The position numbers were made by a program, and so were the translations under genes. The notes under the pieces are model-generated. The model searched no databases. It saw nothing but the letters and a program-made list of their open reading frames with translations, and was not told where the DNA came from. This document shows positions 1 to 8,502 of a DNA stretch of 64,000 bases, one piece after another. The stretch is from Paenibacillus hemerocallicola. GTDB lineage: Bacteria; Bacillota; Bacilli; Paenibacillales; NBRC-103111. The stretch lies in contig NZ_VDCQ01000033.1 in the NCBI RefSeq assembly GCF_006265175.1, forward strand, positions 1 to 64,000, given 5' to 3'. Every line of letters starts with the position of its first letter. Position 1 is the stretch's first letter.

Positions 1-416
1 CATTGGGCTACTCTTAGTTGGTTCTTTAGTTCATCTTATATGAGTTCATTTAATAGTGATCCGCATTGCACCAATTTGCCGATTTTAAGAGGAATTGAGT
101 CTATAGTAACCGTTGGGTTCACTAATCGGATTTTCGATCGGGAGACGAGCACTTCAAGGGCCGTATGAGCGAAAGAGCGCCGAAGGAGCAATTAAAAAGT
201 ACGGCAATAATACCGGAGCCGGCACCAGGTGCGTCGTCTACAACTTTTCCCGGCTTAGCGGAGTCTAATTAATGAAGCTTCTGACCGAAGTTTTTTCGAT
301 AGTCCGACAATCGTAATGATGGGCCCGATTTACTTGACCGCACATTTCACATTATTGCATCGTTCCAAGCACGGCCAGCCATATAGCCATCAGGGGAAAC
401 CCGCATAGGGAGAGTC
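1..416. other. Noncoding or unassigned left edge
   Basis: I see no recognisable gene here. Forward frame 1 is open from the window edge to a TGA at 166-168, but its translation matches no family I know, so it could be either the tail of a gene cut by the window or chance. Base composition is more AT-rich than the genes that follow. A short CTTC/GAAG hairpin followed by six T lies near 278-297 and is too weak to call a terminator. The stretch presumably includes the promoter of the lipoprotein gene starting at 417, but no convincing -35/-10 pair is visible. Confidence 0.4.
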
Positions 417-1790
417 ATGTCCATGAGACGCACGCTTATCGTGCTTGTGCTTAGCGGCCTTGTATACGGATCCGGCTGCGGCGGGAAGATGAACCCGCCG
501 GTTGCCGGGAGCGTCTCCGCAACTGACACGGGGAGCGCTTCCGCTACAGCAACGGAGCAGCTACATATTCCGCAAAATGACGAGCGGGACTGGCCGACAG
601 CTTACGCCGCCGCAAATGATCCGCTAAATCGTCCGCATGGAAGCTTGTCGGTCGCCGGATTGCTGGGCGAAATCAAATGGACGCTCGGCATTGAGCAGTC
701 CCCGATCGGGGGACCTTCCGGTAAACCGAATGACATTTCAGCCTGGTTGAACAGCCTTGCGGCAGTATACGATTCGAAGCGGGAACCGATCGACGTCACA
801 CGGTTTGAGCTGACGGATGACGCCGGCGGAATTCTGGTATGGTCTGCCGTATTATTCGTCGAGGAGGCGCGAACGGAAGTAGCTTCAAACAATAACAGTT
901 ATACGATCCGTCGTCCGGTGAGCATCACGATAACGAAAGCGGGTGATGCATACCTGCTGAATTCGGCCGAGCTGCCCGAAGACGCGACGGGGATCCCGCG
1001 CGTGGAGGCGGTGGGGGACTTGGACGGAGACGGGGCGAAAGAAATCGTATGGCGGTGGGGGACGATTGGCGCGCATACGACCGCTTTCAGCTACTCGGTC
1101 TCCAAATGGAACGAAGAAGGATGGACTTCCGTGCCGGGTACGATTACGATGCCGTCCGTAAGTTCCTTTACGCTCGAGGACAGCGCTATCGTGCTGAGTG
1201 GCGGATTGATCGGTTCCGCCGGGGCCGGGCCTTGGCAGCGGGAATCGACGGATAGGTACAAATATGTGGATGGGGGGATGAAGCTGGTCGACTCCACGAT
1301 GGCCGACGCCACGACGGCTTATCACCGTCTGAATGAGGCTGCGGTCGGCGAAGCTTTGGGATATTGGGATCGTGCTGCAGAGCAATATGCGGAAGCTGCC
1401 CGCCAAACCGATGCTACTTATGAAGGACTGCTGTTTCAATTCGAACAGCAAATCGTCGAGGGAGGCCGGCAGCCGGAGCTGGAGAAGCGTTTCGGGGAGG
1501 CGGTTCAAGCGCTCGCCAGGCTGAGGCTCGGTCTGTTGGAGCTGGACGGTAATTTGAGCGGCGCATATAGCTCGAAGCTCGCTCCGGACGCAGGGGCTTT
1601 CGCCGGTTTATCCACGGCGCTACACGAGGCGAATAATCGGAGAGAGGGCGCCAAAGCCGCGAAGCGCTGGGCGGAAGACAACCCGGAATGGCTGGAGCTG
1701 TTGAATGCGCCGTTCGGCTACGCGAACAGAAGATGGGATGCTGAATCGGTGAGCGCGAACGTCATCGGTATAAAGGAGTTGGGCGAATGA
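417..1790 (+). CDS. Putative lipoprotein with an Asp-rich DxDxDG motif
   Basis: A 457-residue protein of unknown function. It begins with two arginines and a hydrophobic stretch (residues 7-17) ending in Gly-Ser-Gly-Cys, with Cys21 as the likely lipidation site. The -3 residue is not the usual Leu/Val, so the lipobox is atypical. A low-complexity Ser/Thr/Ala linker follows, as is common in surface lipoproteins. Residues 201-206 read DLDGDG and are followed by a hydrophobic strand, resembling the calcium-binding loops of FG-GAP/VCBS or dockerin-type repeats; only one copy is seen. The C-terminal third is helical and charged. An AGGGAG ribosome site precedes ATG 417. It overlaps the next small gene by ATGA, so the two are probably made together. 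An extracytoplasmic, membrane-anchored location is inferred; no activity can be assigned. Confidence 0.7.
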   Translation: MSMRRTLIVLVLSGLVYGSGCGGKMNPPVAGSVSATDTGSASATATEQLHIPQNDERDWPTAYAAANDPLNRPHGSLSVAGLLGEIKWTLGIEQSPIGGPSGKPNDISAWLNSLAAVYDSKREPIDVTRFELTDDAGGILVWSAVLFVEEARTEVASNNNSYTIRRPVSITITKAGDAYLLNSAELPEDATGIPRVEAVGDLDGDGAKEIVWRWGTIGAHTTAFSYSVSKWNEEGWTSVPGTITMPSVSSFTLEDSAIVLSGGLIGSAGAGPWQRESTDRYKYVDGGMKLVDSTMADATTAYHRLNEAAVGEALGYWDRAAEQYAEAARQTDATYEGLLFQFEQQIVEGGRQPELEKRFGEAVQALARLRLGLLELDGNLSGAYSSKLAPDAGAFAGLSTALHEANNRREGAKAAKRWAEDNPEWLELLNAPFGYANRRWDAESVSANVIGIKELGE

Positions 1791-1927
1791 TAAGCGGAAT
1801 TTTGGCGAAATCGGGAAAATGGATCGGAATCGCTGTGGCCGGTACGGTCATGGTGCTGTTCGCTCTTCTCTGCGTGCTGCAGCTTGTACTCGTTGTAGGC
1901 ATTTGGTACAAGGAAAGCTTTATGTAA
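1787..1927 (+). CDS. 46-residue single-pass membrane peptide
   Basis: This small gene starts in the ATGA overlap with the lipoprotein stop codon and has a strong AAAGGAG ribosome site at 1772-1778 inside the upstream gene, eight bases before its ATG. The product has a short basic N-terminus (two lysines within the first 11 residues), then about 27 mostly hydrophobic residues (roughly 12-40) rich in Val, Leu and Ala, and a polar tail ending KESFM. This is the pattern of a single transmembrane helix. The overlap and ribosome site argue that it is really translated and coupled to the lipoprotein. I do not recognise a family. It may anchor or partner the lipoprotein, but that is inference. Confidence 0.65.
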   Translation: MISGILAKSGKWIGIAVAGTVMVLFALLCVLQLVLVVGIWYKESFM

Positions 1928-2038
1928 GAGAGGAGTATGTCTGATGAACCATAGAAGCATCGGGCCGAGGGAGCGCTTCGCAATATTTTCGGGATAACGG
2001 CCGATTATCCGAATGCGCTGGCTTATTTCGAGCGATGA
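1928..2038 (+). pseudogene. Possible remnant of a short coding region
   Basis: Directly after the 46-residue gene there is another GAGAGGAG ribosome-like site (1928-1935), but the ATG at 1938 meets a stop after five codons and the ATG at 1944 gives only 17 codons. Downstream of the early stop, the 1938 frame stays open and reads ALRNIFGITADYPNALAYFE before a TGA at 2036-2038. That looks protein-like. The arrangement would fit a degraded third gene of the operon. The evidence is thin and chance is possible. Confidence 0.2.
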
Positions 2039-2069
2039 TGCCGAGCGGAGTGAGCTCGTGAACAGCAGC

Positions 2070-2103
2070 AGTCCGGACCCTATCGCGCGGTTCGGGCTTT
2101 TTT
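2070..2103 (+). terminator. Rho-independent terminator
   Basis: AGTCCGGACC pairs with GGTTCGGGCT (ten pairs, two of them G-U) around a nine-base loop and is followed by six T. It ends the lipoprotein/small-peptide unit before the rhamnose operon. Confidence 0.75.
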
Positions 2104-2184
2104 ACTGATCGCCCAATCCCCGAGCATGCCCGAATGTGCCGATTTTCACAAGCGAACTATCTTTGTTTTCTTTTGAAAAAAGTA

Positions 2185-2213
2185 TATTCAAAAATAAACA
2201 AAGATGATATAGT
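2185..2213 (+). promoter_or_regulatory. Candidate promoter of the rhamnose operon
   Basis: An extended -10 element (TG at 2205-2206, TATAGT at 2208-2213) lies 17 bases after a weak -35 (TATTCA, 2185-2190). The flanks contain repeated CAAA/AAACAAA tracts (2217-2239, mirrored by TTTGTTTTC at 2163-2170), which could be DeoR-type operator half-sites. The operator idea is inference. A strong GGAGGAG ribosome site follows at 2240-2246. Confidence 0.5.
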
Positions 2214-2251
2214 GGGATCAAACGAAAACAAAAACAAACGGAGGAGACATC

Positions 2252-4321
2252 ATGGTACAAAGCTTGTGGGACAGCACGAAGGCGTCGCAGCTGCAAGGGG
2301 GGCTTGACGAGCTCGTTTACCGCTCGAATCTGATAGGCACGGACCGGCGCGTATGCAATTGGGGCGGCGGCAATACATCCAGCAAGGTGGTCATGCAAGA
2401 TTTTCGCGGCCGCGATGTGGAAGTGATGTTCGTAAAAGGCAGCGGCTCGGACTTGGCGACGATGAAGGCCGGCAATTTCACCGGCTTGAGGATGGACGAC
2501 ATTCGTCCGTTGTTCGAGCGCGCCGAGATGAGCGACGAGGAGATGGTCGCCTATTTGGCTCATTGCATGATCGATGCCAAACATCCCCGTGCCTCGATCG
2601 AGACGCTGCTGCATGCGTTTTTACCGTTCAAGCACGTCGACCATACGCATCCGGATGCGATCATCAGCCTGTGCTGCGCGGATAACGGGAAAGCGGTGGC
2701 GAGGGAAATTTTCGGCGACCGTTTCGTATGGGTCCCTTATGTGCGGCCGGGCTTTACCTTGTCCAAAATGATTGCCGAAGGCGTACTGGCCAATCCGAAG
2801 GCGGAGCTTGTGCTGATGGAGAAGCACGGCCTCGTCACATGGGGAGAAACGTCCGAGGAAAGCTATGCGAAGACGATCGCGATCATCAACGAAGCGGAAG
2901 CTTACATCGAAGCTCGCGTCGATGAGGCGAAGCTGTTCGGCGGCACCGAGCATGAGGCGCTCCCGGCCGAAGTGCGGCGGGCTATCGCGTCCAGCGTGAT
3001 GCCGACGATCCGCGGCGCGGTCAGCGATGCGAAGAAGATGATCCTTTCGTTCGACGACGAGGCCGATGTGCTGCAGTTCGTAGGGGGACGCGACTCCGCC
3101 GGGCTATCCCAGATCGGCGCCGCTTGTCCGGATCATCTGGTGCATACGAAGGTTGTACCGCTGTTCGTCGATTGGACACCCGACGCCGACGACGTCGAAG
3201 CGTTAAAAGCGAAGCTGAAGGAAGCCATAGCCGCCTACAAGGAGCAGTACAAAGCCTATTTCGAGCGCAACAAGAATGCTGGAGATATCATGTTCGAAGC
3301 GGCGCCGCGCGTCATTCTGATCCCGGGAGTCGGCATGGTCAACACCGGCAAGAGCTGGGCGATGTCGAAAGTAAGCGGGGCGCTCTACCATCGCGCGATT
3401 GCCGTCATGAGAGGGGCTACGGCGCTAGGACAGTTCGTCTCGCTGACGGAGAACGAGTCCTATAATGTTGAATATTGGCCGCTCGAGCTGTACAAATTGA
3501 CCCTGGCGCCCGCCGAGGCCGAATTTTCCCGCAAAGTGGCGTTCATTACCGGCGGAGCGGGCGGCATCGGCAGCGAAACGGCTCGCAGACTCGCTTCGGA
3601 AGGCGCTCATCTCGTGCTTGCCGATCTCAATCTGGAAGGCGCGCAGAAGGTAGCCGGAGAAATCAATGAAAAGTACGGCGAGAACCGGGCGATTGCGGTT
3701 AAAATGGACGTAACGGACGAAGAAGCCGTACTCGCCGCTTATGCCGAGACGGCACTGGCGTACGGCGGTGTCGATATTATCGTCAATAACGCGGGACTGG
3801 CCACCTCCAGTCCGTTCGGCGAAACGTCGCTGAAGGAATGGAACTTGAACATGAACGTGCTTGGAACCGGCTACTTTCTCGTCGCCCGCGAAGCGTTCAA
3901 GCTGATGAAGGAGCAGAGCGTCGGAGGCAACATGGTGTTTATCGCCTCCAAAAACGCCGTCTATGCCGGCAAGAACGCTTCCGCCTACAGCGCGGCCAAA
4001 GCGCTGGAAGCCCATCTGGCGCGCTGCATCGCGGCCGAAGGCGGCGAATTCGGCATTCGCGTCAACACGATATTGCCGGATGCGATTTTGCAAGGCTCCG
4101 CGATCTGGAACTCCAACTGGCGCAACGAACGCGCGGCCGCTTACGGAATCGAGCCCGACCAGCTGGAGGAGTATTACCGGAAACGGACGACGCTGCTCGT
4201 CAACATTTTTCCGAAGGACATTGCCGAAGGGATCGCCTTCTTCGCTTCTTCCAAATCGGACAAAACGACCGGCTGCATGCTGACGATCGACGGCGGCGTA
4301 CCGGCGGCATTTACACGATAA
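2252..4321 (+). CDS. rhaEW: Bifunctional rhamnulose-1-phosphate aldolase / short-chain dehydrogenase
   Basis: A 689-residue fusion. Residues 1 to about 420 form a class II aldolase/adducin-type domain with a zinc-site-like HVDHTHPD motif near residue 130; this half would split L-rhamnulose-1-phosphate into dihydroxyacetone phosphate and L-lactaldehyde. From about residue 428 there is a short-chain dehydrogenase with the Rossmann motif TGGAGGIG, the NNAG motif and a catalytic YSAAK near residue 577; it would oxidise lactaldehyde. This two-domain layout is the one known from B. subtilis RhaEW (YuxG). It is the first gene of the operon, with a GGAGGAG ribosome site eight bases ahead of ATG 2252. 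The isomerase, kinase and DeoR regulator that follow support the assignment. Rhamnose induction through the DeoR protein is inferred. Confidence 0.9.
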   Translation: MVQSLWDSTKASQLQGGLDELVYRSNLIGTDRRVCNWGGGNTSSKVVMQDFRGRDVEVMFVKGSGSDLATMKAGNFTGLRMDDIRPLFERAEMSDEEMVAYLAHCMIDAKHPRASIETLLHAFLPFKHVDHTHPDAIISLCCADNGKAVAREIFGDRFVWVPYVRPGFTLSKMIAEGVLANPKAELVLMEKHGLVTWGETSEESYAKTIAIINEAEAYIEARVDEAKLFGGTEHEALPAEVRRAIASSVMPTIRGAVSDAKKMILSFDDEADVLQFVGGRDSAGLSQIGAACPDHLVHTKVVPLFVDWTPDADDVEALKAKLKEAIAAYKEQYKAYFERNKNAGDIMFEAAPRVILIPGVGMVNTGKSWAMSKVSGALYHRAIAVMRGATALGQFVSLTENESYNVEYWPLELYKLTLAPAEAEFSRKVAFITGGAGGIGSETARRLASEGAHLVLADLNLEGAQKVAGEINEKYGENRAIAVKMDVTDEEAVLAAYAETALAYGGVDIIVNNAGLATSSPFGETSLKEWNLNMNVLGTGYFLVAREAFKLMKEQSVGGNMVFIASKNAVYAGKNASAYSAAKALEAHLARCIAAEGGEFGIRVNTILPDAILQGSAIWNSNWRNERAAAYGIEPDQLEEYYRKRTTLLVNIFPKDIAEGIAFFASSKSDKTTGCMLTIDGGVPAAFTR

Positions 4322-4337
4322 TAACGAGGTGAACCGT

Positions 4338-4709
4338 ATGCACAAAGGAACGGGAGCAACACATTGGATCATTCCGGACGGCTACATTCCGGAGAAAAGC
4401 AGCGGAGAGCTGACCAGCCACGAGTCGATTTGCGTGCTGAACTGCTCGTCCGAGGACGCGCAGCTGATCATTACGATCTTTTTCGAAGACCGGGAGCCGA
4501 TGGAAGACATATTCGTCATCGTGCCCGCCAGACGCACGAATCATATCCGCACGAGCTCGCTGGCGAAGGACGGGGTGCCGATTCCGGTCGGCGTCCCGTA
4601 CGCGATCGAAGTGCGGAGCGACATCCCGGTCATCGTCCAGTACAGCAGGCTGGATGCGACGCAGCCGGCCAATGCGCTCATGTCTGTCGTAGCATACCCG
4701 GTCTCGTAA
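4338..4709 (+). CDS. ASRT-family (sensory rhodopsin transducer-like) protein
   Basis: A 123-residue soluble protein. It carries the signature stretches I associate with the Anabaena sensory rhodopsin transducer family (Pfam PF07100): a GYIP motif near the start, SHESICVLN, the basic loop PARRTNHIR, and a C-terminal [16 protein letters not shown]. The family forms small beta-sandwich tetramers; a role in binding small molecules, including sugars, has been proposed from comparative genomics. No rhodopsin gene is visible in this window. ATG 4338 was chosen over the in-frame GTG at 4329 because GAGGTG (4326-4331) is well placed for it. It lies 16 bases after rhaEW and 49 bases before rhaA, so it is an integral part of the rhamnose operon. 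It might be a sugar-sensing accessory or an uncharacterised step such as anomer handling; this is inference. Confidence 0.85.
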   Translation: MHKGTGATHWIIPDGYIPEKSSGELTSHESICVLNCSSEDAQLIITIFFEDREPMEDIFVIVPARRTNHIRTSSLAKDGVPIPVGVPYAIEVRSDIPVIVQYSRLDATQPANALMSVVAYPVS

Positions 4710-4758
4710 CTTATATCGTCGAACGAACAATACGGGCTTGTCCGGAAGGAGTAAGCGG

Positions 4759-6021
4759 ATGCAATCATCTGTCCAAAGAAGCTATGAGGATGCCAAACAG
4801 CTATATGCGAAGCACGGGATCGACGTCGATGCGGTGCTCGAAAGCTTGGCGAACATCAAAATCTCCATGCATTGCTGGCAGGGGGACGACGTGCGCGGAT
4901 TTTTGAACCGCGATCAAGATTTGACCGGGGGCATTTCGGTAACCGGCAACTATCCGGGGGCGGCCCGGACGCCGGAGGAATTGCGCGCCGACCTGGAGAA
5001 AGCGTTCTCCTTGATCCCGGGTAAGCATAAAGTGAACCTTCACGCCATCTATGCGGACACGGAGGAGAAGGTCGAGCTGGACCGGCTCGAGCCGAAGCAT
5101 TTCGAGAAATGGGTCGCCTGGGCCAAGGAGCAGGGGCTCGGTCTCGATTTCAACCCGACCTGCTTCTCGCACGAGCTGTCGAAGGACGGATTCACGCTCA
5201 GTCACCCGGACCCGAAAATCCGGCGGTTCTGGATCGACCACTGCAAAGCTTCGCGGAAAATCGGGGCCTATTTCGGGGAGCAATTGGGGCAAACGTGCGT
5301 GACGAACGTCTGGGTACCGGACGGCTTCAAGGACGTTCCGGCGGACCGGCTCGCTCCGAGGCAACGGCTCAAAAGCGCGCTGGACGAAGTGTTCGCGGAA
5401 GAGCTGAACCCTGCCCACAATCTCGACGCGGTCGAGAGCAAGCTGTTCGGACTCGGCTCGGAGGCGTACGTCGTCGGCTCGCACGAATTTTATATGGGCT
5501 ACGGGCTGCAAAACAACAAGCTGATTTGTCTGGACGCGGGCCATTTCCATCCGACGGAGACGATTTCGGGCAAGCTGTCTTCGTTGTCGCTGTTCACGGA
5601 CGGCATTCTGCTGCATGTAAGCCGCCCGATGCGTTGGGACAGCGATCATGTCGTCACGATGGACGACGAGCTGCTCGATATCGCCAAAGAGCTGGTGCAG
5701 GGCGATTTGCTCGGCAAAACGCATATCGGTCTCGATTTCTTCGACGCGAGCATCAACCGGGTCGCCGCTTGGGTCATCGGCACCCGCAATACGATCAAAG
5801 CGCTGATGCGCGCGATGCTCGTACCGGCGGATGCTTTGAAACGAGCGGAGCTGGAGGGCGATTACACGACGCGCCTCGCTTTGACCGAAGAGTTCAAAAT
5901 GTATCCGTTCGGGGCGGTATGGGACTACTATTGCGAGAAATCCGGCGTTCCGGTCCGCGAAGAATGGCTTGCCGAAGTGAAAGCGTACGAGCGGGAAGTA
6001 TTGTCCGAGCGCGGCGAATAA
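4759..6021 (+). CDS. rhaA: L-rhamnose isomerase
   Basis: A 420-residue enzyme, the usual length for bacterial RhaA. It interconverts L-rhamnose and L-rhamnulose in the cytoplasm using divalent metal ions in a TIM barrel. Visible family landmarks include [10 protein letters not shown] near the N-terminus, [24 protein letters not shown], and the segment around [17 protein letters not shown] in the C-terminal part. ATG 4759 is preferred over the in-frame upstream start at 4738 because GGAAGGA (4744-4750) lies eight bases before it. It follows the ASRT-like gene and is 26 bases ahead of rhaB, so it is co-transcribed with the other rhamnose genes. Confidence 0.93.
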   Translation: MQSSVQRSYEDAKQLYAKHGIDVDAVLESLANIKISMHCWQGDDVRGFLNRDQDLTGGISVTGNYPGAARTPEELRADLEKAFSLIPGKHKVNLHAIYADTEEKVELDRLEPKHFEKWVAWAKEQGLGLDFNPTCFSHELSKDGFTLSHPDPKIRRFWIDHCKASRKIGAYFGEQLGQTCVTNVWVPDGFKDVPADRLAPRQRLKSALDEVFAEELNPAHNLDAVESKLFGLGSEAYVVGSHEFYMGYGLQNNKLICLDAGHFHPTETISGKLSSLSLFTDGILLHVSRPMRWDSDHVVTMDDELLDIAKELVQGDLLGKTHIGLDFFDASINRVAAWVIGTRNTIKALMRAMLVPADALKRAELEGDYTTRLALTEEFKMYPFGAVWDYYCEKSGVPVREEWLAEVKAYEREVLSERGE

Positions 6022-6047
6022 GATCAAACAAAAGGTGATGATGCCAG

Positions 6048-7520
6048 GTGGCGAGCATTCTCGCATATGATCTGGGCGCAAGCAGCGGCAGGGCGCTGCT
6101 CGGCCGGCTGACCGACCGCAAAATCGTAACGGAGGAGCTTCATCGGTTCCCGAACGATCCGGTGCAGGCCGGCGGACGTCTGCATTGGGACATTCTCCGG
6201 CTGCTGCACGAGATGAAGCAGGCGCTCCTAAAAGCTAAGCATCAAGGGGTGGCGCTGAAAAGCTTGGCCATCGACTCGTGGGCGGTCGACTTCGGTCTCC
6301 TCGGCAAAAACGGGGAGCTGCTCGGCAATCCGTACCATTACCGGGATTCCCATACGGACGGGATGATGGAGCGGCTGTTCGCCGACATGCCGGAGAGCTA
6401 TATTTTCGAGAGAACCGGCATTCAGTTTCTGCCTTTCAATACGATCTACCAGCTGGCCGCGATGAAGCGGGCGGGCAGTCCGCTTTTGCGCGAGGCCGAT
6501 CGGTTTCTGATGATTCCGGATTTGCTCCGTTACTTTTTGACCGGCGAAAAGCTGAACGAATTTTCCAACGCGACGACGACGCAATTGTTCAATCCGTCGA
6601 AGGGAAATTGGGATGCGGACCTGCTGGCGCAAATCGGCATAGCTCCGGGGCTGTTCGGCCGCGTCGTGCAGCCGGGTACGAGAGTCGGGCAGCTGCTGCC
6701 GTCGGTCGCCTCGGAGCTCGGCACAGGCTCCATTCCGGTTATAGCCGTCGCGGAGCATGACACGGGCTCGGCCGTGGCGGCCGTTCCGGCAACGGAGCGA
6801 TCGTTTGCCTATTTAAGCTGCGGCACATGGTCGCTCATGGGGACGGAAGTGGAGCGGCCGGTCATGAACGAGCTGGCGCTCAAGCTGAACTTTACGAATG
6901 AAGGCGGCGTGGAAGGGACGTACCGGCTGCTGAAAAACATAATGGGCTTGTGGATATTGCAGGAAACGAAGCGGGAGTGGGAGCGGGAGGGCACCTCTTA
7001 CTCGTTCCCGGAGCTGATCGCCTTGGCCGAGCGGGCTCCGGCCTTCGCGTCTTGGTTCGATCCAGACGACCAGCGCTTTCTGCATCCCGGCGAGATGAGG
7101 GAGCGAATTTCGCAATATTGCCGGGAAACCGGCCAGAAGCCTCCCGAGCAGCCGGGTGCGGTCGTACGTTGTATTTTGGAAAGTTTGGCGTTAAAATACC
7201 GCTATGTGCTTGAATTGACCGAGCGGCTGTCGGGCAACCGTTTTAACGGCCTTCATATGGTCGGGGGCGGCATACAGAACACGTTGCTGTGCCAGTGGGC
7301 CGCGAACGCCATCGGCAAGCCCGTATGGGCGGGGCCCGCGGAAGGAAGCGCGATCGGCAATCTTGCCGTCCAATGGATCGCCCAAGGCGAATTCGCGAAT
7401 ATCCGCGAAGCGCGCGCGGTTATCCGGGAATCGTTCCCGGTTACGATCTACGAGCCAACGGAGCGCGAGGCTTGGGAAGAAGCTTACGGACGGTTCCGGG
7501 CGATAGCCGGACTTAACTAA
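6048..7520 (+). CDS. rhaB: Rhamnulokinase (FGGY family)
   Basis: A 490-residue sugar kinase that phosphorylates L-rhamnulose at C1 with ATP. The N-terminal phosphate loop YDLGASSGR (residues 7-15), the SCGTWSLMG segment in the middle, and the C-terminal adenosine-site stretch MVGGGIQNTLLCQW are typical of the FGGY/RhaB family. The start is a GTG at 6048, preceded by AAAGGTGATG. An ATG at 6041 is in another frame and ends after nine codons, so it is not used for this protein. It sits between rhaA and the DeoR regulator. Its product is the substrate of the aldolase half of the first gene, so the operon is catalytically complete from rhamnose onward. Confidence 0.93.
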   Translation: MASILAYDLGASSGRALLGRLTDRKIVTEELHRFPNDPVQAGGRLHWDILRLLHEMKQALLKAKHQGVALKSLAIDSWAVDFGLLGKNGELLGNPYHYRDSHTDGMMERLFADMPESYIFERTGIQFLPFNTIYQLAAMKRAGSPLLREADRFLMIPDLLRYFLTGEKLNEFSNATTTQLFNPSKGNWDADLLAQIGIAPGLFGRVVQPGTRVGQLLPSVASELGTGSIPVIAVAEHDTGSAVAAVPATERSFAYLSCGTWSLMGTEVERPVMNELALKLNFTNEGGVEGTYRLLKNIMGLWILQETKREWEREGTSYSFPELIALAERAPAFASWFDPDDQRFLHPGEMRERISQYCRETGQKPPEQPGAVVRCILESLALKYRYVLELTERLSGNRFNGLHMVGGGIQNTLLCQWAANAIGKPVWAGPAEGSAIGNLAVQWIAQGEFANIREARAVIRESFPVTIYEPTEREAWEEAYGRFRAIAGLN

Positions 7521-7543
7521 CTACGATTGGAAAGAGGGAGCGC

Positions 7544-8302
7544 ATGCTGGTCGCGGAACGGTACGAGAAAATTGTGCAGCTGGTGGGCGAGAGAGGCAGC
7601 ATCCGGGTGTCCGAGCTGAGCGAATTGTGCAACGTCACCGAAGAAACGATCCGGCGCGATCTGGACCGGTTGGAGCAGGCCGGACGGCTGCGCCGCTCGC
7701 ATGGCGGAGCGGTGAGCGTCAAGGAGCAGCAGCCGGAAATCCCTTATTTCGAACGGGAAGTGACCTATGCGGAGGAGAAGCGAAGGATCGCCCGGGAGGC
7801 GGTCCAGCTCATCTCGCCGAACGACCGCATTTTGCTGGACGCCAGCTCCACGGCTTGGTATATGGCCGCGAATGTGCCCGATATCCCGCTGACCGTGCTT
7901 ACGAACTCGATCAAGGTGGCGACCGAACTGGCCGGCAAGGAGAAAATCGAGGTCATTTCCACGGGAGGCATACTCGCTTCCCGTTCGTTGTCCTACGTCG
8001 GACCATTGGCGGAGCGTTCGCTCGACGCGTATCATGTGGACAAAGCGTTTCTTTCCTGTAAAGGCGTTCATCTCGATCGGGGGATCAGCGAATCGAACGA
8101 GCTGCAAGCCCGCATCAAGCAAAAAATGATCGGCATGGCCGACCGCGTCGTCCTGCTCGCCGATTCGAGCAAATTCGGCATCCAAGCGTTCACGCAAGTA
8201 GCCGCTCTTGACGAGGTGGATGCGATCGTAACGGATCGGCGGCTGGAGCGGGATATGCTCGAGCAGCTCGAGGCGCGCGGCATCTCGGTGACGACAGTGT
8301 AA
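7544..8302 (+). CDS. rhaR: DeoR-family regulator, probably of rhamnose genes
   Basis: A 252-residue DeoR/GlpR-type transcription factor. The N-terminal winged helix-turn-helix (about residues 18-56) contains the family signature VTEETIRRDLDRLEQAG followed by RRSHGGAV. The C-terminal part is the sugar-phosphate sensor, with the ILLDASSTAWYMA loop and the motif RVVLLADSSKFG. It is the last gene of the rhamnose operon, 23 bases after rhaB, with GAAAGAGGG before ATG 7544, and a clear terminator follows. B. subtilis also has a DeoR-type RhaR in its rhaEW cluster. The effector (for example rhamnulose-1-phosphate) and the operator are not determined here. Confidence 0.85.
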   Translation: MLVAERYEKIVQLVGERGSIRVSELSELCNVTEETIRRDLDRLEQAGRLRRSHGGAVSVKEQQPEIPYFEREVTYAEEKRRIAREAVQLISPNDRILLDASSTAWYMAANVPDIPLTVLTNSIKVATELAGKEKIEVISTGGILASRSLSYVGPLAERSLDAYHVDKAFLSCKGVHLDRGISESNELQARIKQKMIGMADRVVLLADSSKFGIQAFTQVAALDEVDAIVTDRRLERDMLEQLEARGISVTTV

Positions 8303-8317
8303 AATAGGTAGCGTATG

Positions 8318-8358
8318 AGCCTCCAAAACCACGCGAAGTGGGATGGAGGTTCTTTTTT
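8318..8358 (+). terminator. Terminator of the rhamnose operon
   Basis: GCCTCCA...CCAC pairs with GTGG...TGGAGGT around a GCGAA loop, with a small internal mismatch, and is followed by six T at 8353-8358. Confidence 0.8.
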
Positions 8359-8417
8359 ATCCGGATCGCAAATCGTTCGAATCGGCCATGCGATTGCGAT
8401 TGACAATTGCGGAAAGA

Positions 8418-8446
8418 TTGACCATACTATTATTTATACATAAATA
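8418..8446 (+). promoter_or_regulatory. Candidate promoter of the first MFS gene
   Basis: TTGACC (8418-8423) is followed after 17 bases by TAAATA (8441-8446). The surroundings are very AT-rich compared with the genes on either side. The -10 is imperfect. Confidence 0.45.
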
Positions 8447-8461
8447 TATACTAAGTATATA
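8445..8461. promoter_or_regulatory. Palindromic candidate operator
   Basis: TATATACT-A-AGTATATA is a perfect inverted repeat of eight bases per arm with one central base. It overlaps the presumed -10/start region of the MFS promoter, as expected for a repressor site. No regulator gene is adjacent, so the binding protein is unknown. Confidence 0.45.
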
Positions 8462-8502
8462 ATATTGCAAAATAAAGCAGCCGCGGAAAGAAGGTTATCA
8501 GG

